In this document: piece after piece, positions 1-6,048 of the stretch | Layout of the letters: every line of letters begins with the position of its first letter | How positions within the stretch are numbered: position 1 is the first letter of the stretch | Source: Lachnospiraceae bacterium UBA3287 | GTDB lineage: Bacteria; Bacillota; Clostridia; Lachnospirales; Lachnospiraceae | DNA: 9,567 nt | Assembly: GCA_002362155.1 (NCBI GenBank) | Contig: DETN01000018.1 | Location: forward strand, 1 to 9,567 | Reading direction: 5' to 3' | Made by a program: the position numbers and the translations under genes | Notes under the pieces: model-generated | What the model was told of the DNA's origin: nothing | Database searches by the model: none | Seen by the model: only the letters and a program-made list of their open reading frames with translations

Positions 1-707
1 AAGGAATGGGTGGGGTGATTGACCATTCTGTATCCGACACCCACATGGGTCTGTATATAGGACTGGGCCCTGCCCCCTTTTTCCAGCTTTTTTCGCAGGG
101 TGGCCATAAAGACCCGGAGAGACCCTGTATTGCTCTCCCACTCGTTCCCCCAGATCTCTCTGGAAATGAAGCGGTAGGTCAGGACCCTTCCCACGTTTCT
201 GGCAAGGATGCAGAGCAGCTTGTATTCGCTGGGGGTCAGACGGAGCTCGTTTTCTCCCATAAAAGCGCAGCCCTGGGAAAAATCGATCTTCAGGTCCCCG
301 TTGACAAAGGTCTGCTCCTCCGGCAGCCTGGTCTGGGTCACGGAAAGCCTTCTCTGTATGACCCGGATCCTGGCCAGCAGCTCCTCCACAGCGAAGGGCT
401 TGGTCAGATAGTCGTCCGCTCCCGAGTCCAGAGCCGCGATCTTATCCGACATTTCACTTCTGGCCGTCAGAACGATGATGGGCATGTTGGACCAGCTTCG
501 GATCCTTTTTATGACCTCGATCCCGTCCAGATCCGGAAGTCCCAGATCCAGCAGGACCAGGTCGGGATTTAAGGAGGATGCGACCATCAGGGCCGCCATC
601 CCGTTCTCCGCCGTTTCAAAGGCATAATCATGGGTATACAGCGTTGTCCGGATCAGATTCCGGAGCGGGGCTTCGTCTTCTACGATCAGTATTTTCAGCT
701 TACTCAT
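1..707 (-). CDS. OmpR/KdpE-family response regulator (3' end cut by window edge)
   Basis: This is the DNA-binding response regulator partnered with the sensor kinase just upstream. About 235 residues are visible and no stop is reached, but the protein is nearly complete because it already contains the typical C-terminal winged-helix ending (THVGVGYRMV). The receiver domain spans about residues 3-115, with acidic residues D11/E12, phosphoacceptor D54 in the LLDLGLPD stretch, T81 and K103 (LTKPF). The winged-helix OmpR-type DNA-binding domain spans about 130-228, including LTPSEYKLL and the recognition-helix region. The start ATG at 707 overlaps the kinase stop by 8 nt (ATGAGTAA), a classic sign of translational coupling. 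Family knowledge: KdpE-type regulators control potassium uptake genes. Inference: its likely target is the ktrB promoter upstream. The family call is strong; the specific KdpE assignment is moderate. Confidence 0.93.
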   Translation of the reverse strand, partial: MSKLKILIVEDEAPLRNLIRTTLYTHDYAFETAENGMAALMVASSLNPDLVLLDLGLPDLDGIEVIKRIRSWSNMPIIVLTARSEMSDKIAALDSGADDYLTKPFAVEELLARIRVIQRRLSVTQTRLPEEQTFVNGDLKIDFSQGCAFMGENELRLTPSEYKLLCILARNVGRVLTYRFISREIWGNEWESNTGSLRVFMATLRKKLEKGGRAQSYIQTHVGVGYRMVNHPTHS

Positions 708-2547
708 GGATCTCTACCTCCACTGCCTCGAGGGTGAATTCAAAAACAGCGCCGGAGGGTACATTGTCCCGGACCGTGATCTCTCCCCCGTGGGCTTCCA
801 CGATGGTCCTGCACAGGGAAAGTCCCAGTCCTGTGCTCCTGACCGTATCGCCCCCGGTGTTCCGGATGCTGTAGAACATGTCGAAGATCTTTTCCTTCTC
901 GCTGTCGGGAATGCCGGGCCCGTTGTCCGAGACCGAGAATACCGCTTCAGCCCCCTCCCTGCGGGCGGCGATGACGATCTCCGACCCTTTCTGGGTATAT
1001 TTGACGGCATTGCCCACCAGATTGATCAGGACCTGCATGATCAGCCTGGCGTCCGCTCTGACCAGGAGGATCTCTTCGGGAGGCTCGATCTTCAGGACAT
1101 GGTCCTGGGCCTCCCTGCCGAAATGCTCCGAGGCTTCCTCCAGAATGGCGGAGACCTCCTCCGTGCCGATCTGGATCTGCATCCTGCCGTTTTCGATCCT
1201 GGAAATGGACAGAAGGTTCTCCACCAGGTCGATCAGCCACCTGGATTCGTCGGAGATATCCTGATAAAGAGCCATCCTCTGGTCGGGACTGATCCCGCTT
1301 TCGTTGGCAAGCAGATTTTCCGCGTGGCCGGAAATGGAGGTCAGAGGGGTCCTCAGATCGTGGGAAATGGTCCGGAGGAGACTGGTCCTGAGCTTTTCGG
1401 ACCTGGCCTGCAGCTCCGCCTCCTCCCTGGCCTTGCGGTTGCTGTCGTTTTCAAGGGCCAGGGAACATTCGCCGATCACCGACTGCAGCAGGTTCCTCTG
1501 CTGGCTGGTCAGGTCGCTTCCCAGGATGTCCACCCCGATGGAGCCGATCTCCCGGCTGCCGCTTCTTATGACCGTGTATTCATATTCTCTTCTGGTCCCG
1601 TTGTAAATCTCCCTGGTAAAGACGATCTTCCGCTCCAGGAGCTTTTCCAGCTGCTGGAGGGCGGCTCCCAGGATCTCCTCCTCCCCGCGGATCTTCTCCA
1701 GCATGACATTGGTATCCAGAAGGATCTGGGTGCGGTAGGCGATGTCTCCCGACTCCCTGGCGTTCCTTCTGAGCCGTTCCGCCAGGGAACCGGTGATGAA
1801 GGCCACCAGGAACATGATGGCAAAGGTGGACTGATAGCCCGTCTCATAGACAAAAAGGGTAAAGCGGGGCTCCGTAAAGAGGTAATTGAAAAGAATGACG
1901 CCCACCATGGCCGAGATCAGACCGTACACCCGGTAATCCGTTATGACACTGTTCACTACCGTGCCCAGAATGAAGACCATGATGATATTTGCCTCGGAGA
2001 ACTGCATTCTGCGGAAGACCTCTCCCAGAATGATGCAGAGAACGAAGACGCCCGTGCATTTGAGAATATCCAGCAGAGAAAAGCGGATCTCGCTGCGGAT
2101 CCTATGGGAGTTTATGGGCTGGGCATTCCTGTCGGGAATGATATAGATATCCGCCTCCGGAGCATAGGAAAGCAGTCTGTCCGTCAGCGTCCTGGAAAAA
2201 AGGCGTCTTCCGTAAACAGGGCTCTGGCCGATCACGATCCTGGTGACGCCGCTGACTCTGGCATATCTGGCGATCTCGTAGGGGATGTCCGTGCCTTCCA
2301 GTTCCACGATCCTGCCCCCCAGCCGCTCTGCCAGATCCATGTTTTCCCTGAGTCTTATGGTATCCTCCCCGGAAAGTCTGTTGACGCCGGGGATCTTAAC
2401 ATAGAGGACCGTAAAATCAGCGTGCCGCACCCTGGAAAGGTCCGCCGCCTCCTCCAGCACGTGCTTGCTGGTGGGGGAGGGGGACAGGCATGCCAGGATA
2501 TGCTCTCTTACCTCTTCGTTTTCCGCTCTGTTTTCTGAAGATATCAT
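700..2547 (-). CDS. KdpD-like sensor histidine kinase lacking the N-terminal KdpD domain
   Basis: A 615-residue membrane sensor kinase. Domains in order: a universal-stress-protein (Usp) fold at about 14-140 (ILACLSPSPTSKHVL, then VSGVTRIVIGQS); a DUF4118-type block of four membrane spans at about 155-256; a GAF-like region at about 275-370; a HisKA domain with the phospho-accepting H396 in TISHDLRTP; and a HATPase domain with N box N509/N513, G1 box DNGPGIP (541-547) and G2 box GLGLS (573-577). This is the KdpD architecture minus the roughly 230-residue N-terminal KdpD domain with its Walker motif, so it is shorter than the roughly 890 residues of classical KdpD. The start at 2547 follows a GGAGAAG ribosome site and lies 31 nt after the small membrane gene. 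It sits in an operon with KtrA/KtrB-type potassium uptake genes, not kdpFABC. Inference: it senses potassium or turgor status and phosphorylates the downstream regulator. Confidence 0.93.
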   Translation of the reverse strand: MISSENRAENEEVREHILACLSPSPTSKHVLEEAADLSRVRHADFTVLYVKIPGVNRLSGEDTIRLRENMDLAERLGGRIVELEGTDIPYEIARYARVSGVTRIVIGQSPVYGRRLFSRTLTDRLLSYAPEADIYIIPDRNAQPINSHRIRSEIRFSLLDILKCTGVFVLCIILGEVFRRMQFSEANIIMVFILGTVVNSVITDYRVYGLISAMVGVILFNYLFTEPRFTLFVYETGYQSTFAIMFLVAFITGSLAERLRRNARESGDIAYRTQILLDTNVMLEKIRGEEEILGAALQQLEKLLERKIVFTREIYNGTRREYEYTVIRSGSREIGSIGVDILGSDLTSQQRNLLQSVIGECSLALENDSNRKAREEAELQARSEKLRTSLLRTISHDLRTPLTSISGHAENLLANESGISPDQRMALYQDISDESRWLIDLVENLLSISRIENGRMQIQIGTEEVSAILEEASEHFGREAQDHVLKIEPPEEILLVRADARLIMQVLINLVGNAVKYTQKGSEIVIAARREGAEAVFSVSDNGPGIPDSEKEKIFDMFYSIRNTGGDTVRSTGLGLSLCRTIVEAHGGEITVRDNVPSGAVFEFTLEAVEVEIHE

Positions 2548-2578
2548 TCTGACTTCTCCGTTTTGCTTTTTATGATCT

Positions 2579-2737
2579 TCAGTCCTTATCGTCCCTGTCG
2601 CTGCGGCCCGTGCGCGATGTTCTGAACTGGCCGCTGTTCTTTTTGCGCGTCAGTACCCTGAACAAGATGCGCATACAGCATAGTCCCAGAATACCGATCA
2701 CGATAAGTCCTATGATCAGTATAACATCCTGCAGCAT
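2579..2737 (-). CDS. Small single-span membrane protein, 52 aa, unknown function
   Basis: A short ORF between the KtrA and kinase genes that fills most of what would otherwise be an intergenic gap. It starts at an ATG preceded by a perfect GGAGG (2746-2750) with 8-nt spacing and ends in TGA 31 nt before the kinase start. Residues about 4-27 are strongly hydrophobic (VILIIGLIVIGILGL, then CCMRILF), forming one membrane span. The tail from about residue 31 is hydrophilic, rich in Arg, Lys and Asp (RKKNSGQFRTSRTGRSDRDD). By the positive-inside rule the C-terminus should be cytoplasmic. Size and position recall the small accessory subunits of potassium systems such as KdpF, but I see no sequence similarity to claim. 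It could assist KtrB, the kinase, or both. Coding is supported by the ribosome site, the sensible membrane protein and the operon position; no homology was tested. Confidence 0.75.
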   Translation of the reverse strand: MLQDVILIIGLIVIGILGLCCMRILFRVLTRKKNSGQFRTSRTGRSDRDDKD

Positions 2738-2772
2738 TGTTTTTTCCTCCGTTTTTTGTTTATATGAACTGC

Positions 2773-2797
2773 TGTTTCAAATCTTCTATTTGAAACA
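2773..2797 (-). other. Perfect 10-bp inverted repeat across the ktrA stop codon
   Basis: TGTTTCAAAT (2773-2782) and ATTTGAAACA (2788-2797) are perfect reverse complements around a 5-nt loop (CTTCT). On the transcribed minus strand the hairpin includes the last codons and stop of ktrA. No uninterrupted T-run follows, only AT-rich sequence, so it is not a standard terminator. It may be an mRNA processing or stability element between the channel genes and the small ORF/kinase/regulator genes. Confidence 0.5.
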
Positions 2798-3457
2798 TCT
2801 CTGAATTTTTGCGTCGTCTCCCAGGACCAGCAGGGTCATGTTCTTTCTGAGAGTCATTTCCGGCATGATCATGACCTCCGTCCTGGGCTTGGCTCCCTTG
2901 GGGAAGACGGGAAGGATGCCCCGGATGCCGATAATACTGATCCCGAACCTGCGGCGTATATCCAGTTCTCCTATGGTCCGTCCCACCCATTTGTCCGGGA
3001 CCTCCATCTCGTATACGGCCACGTCGTCGCCCAGCTTGAAGAAATCCGTCACATGATCGGATCCGTAGCGGACAGCGGCCCATTCGCCCAGCTGCTTATG
3101 GGGATATATGATGTCGTCCGCTCCCATGCGTTTTAACAGGAATTCGTGGACGTCCTCCGAAGCCTCCGCCACGACATGCTTCACGCCCATTTCCTTTAAA
3201 AGGGTGGTGGTAACAAGCGAGCTCTTGAAATCGTCTCCTATGGCCACGATGCAGACATCGAAGTTGCCGGGCCCGAGAGACTTCAGAAAGGCGGGGTCCG
3301 TACTGTCGCCGATCTGGCCGTTGGTCAGAAAGGGCATGGCCCTTTCCACCATTTCCGCCTGCAGGTCGACGCCCATGACTTCATGGCCCTGCTCATAGAG
3401 CCTTCTTGCCGTATAGGAGCCGAAACGCCCCATGCCTATGATCAGAATGGATTTCAT
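2786..3457 (-). CDS. ktrA: KtrA/TrkA-type potassium uptake regulatory subunit (RCK protein)
   Basis: A 223-residue cytoplasmic protein that forms the nucleotide-binding gating ring on the KtrB/TrkH membrane subunit. The RCK_N Rossmann domain is at about residues 2-125. It has the dinucleotide glycine motif GMGRFG (8-13), the acidic residue D31 ending the second strand, and the IGD...D region (49-54). An RCK_C (TrkA_C) domain is at about 137-220. A single RCK_N plus RCK_C unit of this length matches KtrA, not the duplicated, roughly 458-residue E. coli TrkA. The start follows AAGGGAG and is 19 nt after the channel gene stop. Family knowledge: ATP/ADP or NAD(H) binding to RCK_N controls the channel, and in several Firmicutes RCK_C binds cyclic di-AMP. 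No ligand preference can be read from this sequence. Confidence 0.95.
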   Translation of the reverse strand: MKSILIIGMGRFGSYTARRLYEQGHEVMGVDLQAEMVERAMPFLTNGQIGDSTDPAFLKSLGPGNFDVCIVAIGDDFKSSLVTTTLLKEMGVKHVVAEASEDVHEFLLKRMGADDIIYPHKQLGEWAAVRYGSDHVTDFFKLGDDVAVYEMEVPDKWVGRTIGELDIRRRFGISIIGIRGILPVFPKGAKPRTEVMIMPEMTLRKNMTLLVLGDDAKIQRCFK

Positions 3458-3476
3458 ATATTTTTTCTCCCTTCTA

Positions 3477-4817
3477 TTAACCGACTGTAATGGAATCCTG
3501 AGGGTAGCGTCTGATCTGGTTCTGGATCATCTGGTCCCTGATAAAGGCCTTGGCTATGGTCAGGCCCCCTGTCCGTCCTATGAACATCAGGAGGATCAGA
3601 ATGATCCTGGAGACGGGGCCCAGGGTGGATGTGATCCCCAGGGTCAGGCCCACCGTTCCCACCGCCGACGCCGTTTCGAAAAGACAATCGCCCAGGGGAA
3701 GCCCTTCTATGGTGCTGATGGCCATGCCCGAAATAAGGAAAAGACCTATGTAAACGATCAACAGGGCCGTGGCCTGCCTTATGGCGGCGTCGGCGATCCC
3801 TCTGCCGAAGGCGCTGGGCTGGCCTGTCCTGGAAAAGACGCTTAACGAAGCGGCCAGGATCACGAAGATCGTGGTGATCTTCATGCCGCCTGCGGTGGAT
3901 CCGGGACTTCCTCCGATCAGCATCAGGACAATGGTGATGGCCCTGCCGGAACCGGACATGGCCATGTAGTCTTTCGTATTAAATCCCGCCGTCCTGGGCG
4001 TGACCGCCTGAAAGAGGGAGGAAAGGATCCTCTCCCCTGCGGGAAGGTCCGAAAACTCCATGAAAAAGAAACAGACTGCCGGCAGCAGGATCAGGACCGC
4101 CGTGGTCGTCAGCACCACCTTGGTCTGCATGCGGTAGTAGCGGAAGCGCAGTCCTTTCTCAGCTATGTCCTTCCATGTAAAAAAGCCTATGCCGCCTGCT
4201 ATGATCAGGAAGCAGACCGTCAGATTGATATTTACGTCGGAGGAAAAGCCGGTCAGAGAGGAAAAGGCTCCCTGCTCGCCCATCAGGTCAAAGCCCGCGT
4301 TGCAGAAGGCCGATACCGAATGAAAGACGGAAAAGCCGGCGCCCTTCAGGAAGCCGTAGCGGGGAATAAAGGTAAAGGACAAAAGGACCGCTCCCAGAAG
4401 CTCTATGGCGGCCATGACCTTTACGATAAAAAGGGTCATGACGACGATCCCGCCCAGCTGGAAGCCTCCGATGGAATCCTGCATGGCCGAACGCTGCAGG
4501 ATGCCGATCTTCTGTCCGGCCGCCATGGATACCAGGGCCGACAGTGTCACGATGCCCATGCCTCCGATCTGGATCAGGATCATAATGACGATCCTGCCCG
4601 CGACGCTCCAGTAAAGCATGGTGTCTCTGACCACAAGGCCCGTTACGCAGACAGCGGAGGTAGCCGTAAAAAGAGTATCGGCAAAGGGTGTGACCCTTCT
4701 TTCCGCACTGCAGAAAGGAAGCATCAGAATGAGGCTTCCCATAAGGATGGTCAGAGCAAAACCTATAAGGATGGCGCTGGAGTTGGATATTGTCTTTCTT
4801 GTAAACGGAACTCTCAT
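3477..4817 (-). CDS. ktrB: KtrB/TrkH-family potassium transporter membrane subunit
   Basis: A 446-residue integral membrane protein that moves potassium (sodium-coupled or channel-like in this family). The fourfold pore-loop signature is visible: CVTGL (57-61), CNAGF (172-176), RTAGF (275-279) and GTVGL (387-391), each carrying the selectivity-filter glycine. Also conserved are the GGSPGSTAGGMK loop (302-313) and FIGRTGGLT near the C-terminus. The length fits KtrB. I place the start at 4817 because GAGG lies 5 nt upstream and the protein then begins just before the first span. An in-frame ATG at 4862 would add 15 residues but has only a weak ribosome site. It is the first gene of the potassium operon; ktrA follows after 19 nt. 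Ion specificity (K+ versus Na+) is inferred from family and partner. Confidence 0.94.
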   Translation of the reverse strand: MRVPFTRKTISNSSAILIGFALTILMGSLILMLPFCSAERRVTPFADTLFTATSAVCVTGLVVRDTMLYWSVAGRIVIMILIQIGGMGIVTLSALVSMAAGQKIGILQRSAMQDSIGGFQLGGIVVMTLFIVKVMAAIELLGAVLLSFTFIPRYGFLKGAGFSVFHSVSAFCNAGFDLMGEQGAFSSLTGFSSDVNINLTVCFLIIAGGIGFFTWKDIAEKGLRFRYYRMQTKVVLTTTAVLILLPAVCFFFMEFSDLPAGERILSSLFQAVTPRTAGFNTKDYMAMSGSGRAITIVLMLIGGSPGSTAGGMKITTIFVILAASLSVFSRTGQPSAFGRGIADAAIRQATALLIVYIGLFLISGMAISTIEGLPLGDCLFETASAVGTVGLTLGITSTLGPVSRIILILLMFIGRTGGLTIAKAFIRDQMIQNQIRRYPQDSITVG

Positions 4818-4822
4818 AGATA

Positions 4823-4826
4823 CCTC
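4823..4826 (-). promoter_or_regulatory. Ribosome binding site that decides the ktrB start
   Basis: GAGG on the minus strand, 5 nt upstream of the ATG at 4817. The alternative in-frame ATG at 4862 has only AT-rich sequence and a weak TGAGAC nearby, so the shorter protein is preferred. Confidence 0.55.
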
Positions 4827-4921
4827 GAATGAAAAAAGCACAGAAGAAATCTGCCGCATCATTTTTCAGTCTCAAGTATGACAGAAGGGAAATTAAAGAA
4901 GTGTTAACGGTCCGCGGTCCG

Positions 4922-4940
4922 GTATTAAGATAGTATTAAG
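4922..4940 (-). promoter_or_regulatory. Direct repeats upstream of ktrB: candidate response-regulator site
   Basis: On the minus strand CTTAATAC occurs twice, separated by TAT, giving an exact 11-bp period (one helical turn). This is the spacing OmpR-family dimers recognise. A degraded third copy, GTTAACAC (4901-4908), lies two turns further downstream, 21 bp start to start. A -10-like TTTAAT follows within 3 bp of that third copy, without a good -35, as in activator-dependent promoters. The site is about 105 bp before the ktrB start. Function is inferred from geometry and from the OmpR-family gene in the same operon. Confidence 0.45.
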
Positions 4941-4959
4941 GGCCGGCGGATGCCGGCCC
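4940..4959. repeat. GC-rich inverted repeat between operons
   Basis: GGGCCGGC (4940-4947) and GCCGGCCC (4952-4959) form a perfect 8-bp stem with a GGAT loop. It lies between the terminator of the transporter operon and the direct repeats upstream of ktrB. No T-run follows on the minus strand. It could reinforce termination or be an operator; nothing more can be said. Confidence 0.45.
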
Positions 4960-4960
4960 C

Positions 4961-4995
4961 ACATAAAAAAGTCCGGAGAAAAGGATCTCCGGACT
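4961..4995 (-). terminator. Rho-independent terminator of the CHR-symporter-SIR2 operon
   Basis: On the minus strand a perfect 10-bp stem, AGTCCGGAGA pairing with TCTCCGGACT (4986-4995 and 4970-4979, 6-nt loop), runs directly into TTTTTT followed by ATGT. It lies about 80 nt downstream of the SIR2-like gene stop and before the ktrB promoter region, so it separates the two operons. The interval 4818-5075 holds this element, the regulatory repeats and no convincing gene. Confidence 0.9.
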
Positions 4996-5060
4996 CTGAT
5001 ACAACTGTATGAAAGCTTTTATGCAGGCAGGAAACGGGAAGAAGGGGCCCTTTCCCGGGG

Positions 5061-5075
5061 AGGACCTGCGGTCCT
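5061..5075. repeat. Small hairpin directly after the SIR2-like gene stop
   Basis: AGGACC and GGTCCT form a 6-bp stem with a 3-nt loop immediately 3' of the stop codon on the minus strand. There is no T-run; GC-rich sequence follows. It may protect the mRNA 3' end or be incidental. Confidence 0.3.
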
Positions 5076-6026
5076 TTACTCCCCTTCCCCCGAAAATACG
5101 GCGGCGATCTCCTTCAGCACGGACCTGTAGAAGACCCCGTAGCGGTCCTCTCCCGCATCCGCGATCTCCCTCTCCCTGACCTCGATCCCGTAGGCTTCCA
5201 TCATGGCCTTTTCCTCATCCTTGAGGTCCTTTTTGCCGGATGCGGAGACCGGGGTATAGTAGACGGTGCGGGCCTCCGGAAAATGCCGGTTCTTGCAGCA
5301 GGCAAGGTACCAGATGTCTGCTTCGGAAAGGTCCAGGCCGAAGCCCGCGATATAGACGTCTCCCATCAGGTAATAGTCGATCCAGCTCCTGGGCCGGATC
5401 AGGCCGCCGGAGGATGCGGCGTAGCGGTATCTTCGCAGCAGTCCCGGTATGTAGGACTGCATCTGATATTCCATCTTTCCATAGTAGTAGTGTCCCATGA
5501 TGATCTGGGAGGGCATGTCCACTTCCCCGTGGATATGCCATATATTCCTGTAATCATCTCCCCGGTCCACATGGGAATAACGGTGGAGGAACTTGACGGA
5601 GCTGGTGCTCTTGTAGGGGACCGCATAGAGTCTGTAGGGATTATTCTTCCAGATGCCGCAGTTTCCGGAAAAGACCTTTTCCAGCTCATAGGAATAGTTG
5701 GTGGTCAGGATGGTCCTGGCCGGAATGTCCAGGATCTTTTCCAAAAGCTCCCTGTGGTCTTCCGTCAGCCGGAAGGAGCGCATGTATCTTGCCACCTCTT
5801 CCATGCTCTCTCCCACCTGGTTTCCGGTGGCCAGCACCACCTGCATGGAAAGGGGCAGTCTGTGCAGGAGCTCCGGATCCACTCCCTCCTTTTTCCGTAC
5901 GGACTCGATCAGATTCTTCCAGGACTTCATATGATAGGTCCTGTTGAAACCGTTGCCGATCAGAAGGACTCTGGGGCGTTCGTCCCATCTCCAGGGCTCC
6001 AGCGGTCTTTTTTCTTTTGAAGCCAT
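5076..6026 (-). CDS. SIR2-like (NAD-fold) protein, possible NADase-type effector
   Basis: A 316-residue soluble protein with no signal peptide or membrane span. It shows the layout of SIR2-like proteins: an N-terminal glycine motif after a strand (VLLIGNGFN, 20-28); ILTTNYSYELE (106-116) containing the N110 that matches the Asn of the SIR2 TTN(Y/I)D motif; IWHIHGEV (162-169) with H166 in the catalytic-His position; IIMGHYYYG (175-183); and a C-terminal VYIAGFGLDLSEADIW (224-239) resembling the nucleotide-fold ending of SIR2_2 and AbiH-type proteins. The start at 6026 has AAGGAG 5 nt upstream; a longer form from 6074 would overlap the symporter and lacks a good site. It is the last gene of the transporter operon, 22 nt after the symporter. 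Related folds occur in phage-defence NADases, but deacylase, NADase or plain nucleotide binding cannot be distinguished here. The fold call is moderate and the function unknown. Confidence 0.75.
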   Translation of the reverse strand: MASKEKRPLEPWRWDERPRVLLIGNGFNRTYHMKSWKNLIESVRKKEGVDPELLHRLPLSMQVVLATGNQVGESMEEVARYMRSFRLTEDHRELLEKILDIPARTILTTNYSYELEKVFSGNCGIWKNNPYRLYAVPYKSTSSVKFLHRYSHVDRGDDYRNIWHIHGEVDMPSQIIMGHYYYGKMEYQMQSYIPGLLRRYRYAASSGGLIRPRSWIDYYLMGDVYIAGFGLDLSEADIWYLACCKNRHFPEARTVYYTPVSASGKKDLKDEEKAMMEAYGIEVREREIADAGEDRYGVFYRSVLKEIAAVFSGEGE

Positions 6027-6031
6027 GTCAA

Positions 6032-6037
6032 CTCCTT
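6032..6037 (-). promoter_or_regulatory. Ribosome binding site that decides the SIR2-like start
   Basis: AAGGAG (within GGAAGGAG) 5 nt before the ATG at 6026. It is a near-perfect Shine-Dalgarno site in the 22-nt gap after the symporter stop, and it excludes the longer ORF beginning at 6074 inside the symporter gene. Confidence 0.75.
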
Positions 6038-6048
6038 CCCCGGACTTT

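Noticed and set aside
706..2538. 610-codon open frame on the plus strand opposite the sensor kinase
   Set aside because: It is codon-aligned with the kinase gene, so it stays open merely because the kinase avoids TTA, CTA and TCA codons. It has no ribosome site or recognisable domain, and the minus-strand protein is clearly real.
4818..4862. Longer ktrB start at ATG 4862
   Set aside because: It adds 15 polar residues before the usual N-terminus and has a poorer ribosome site than the ATG at 4817. It remains possible.
4818..5075. Cyclic di-AMP (ydaO-type) riboswitch or other structured leader upstream of ktrB
   Set aside because: The space after the upstream terminator is about 140 nt and holds simple repeats and short stems, not a multi-helix leader; I could not recognise a riboswitch core.
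5283..6020. 245-codon plus-strand open frame opposite the SIR2-like gene
   Set aside because: Also codon-aligned antisense to a real gene; the same avoidance of TTA, CTA and TCA codons explains it.
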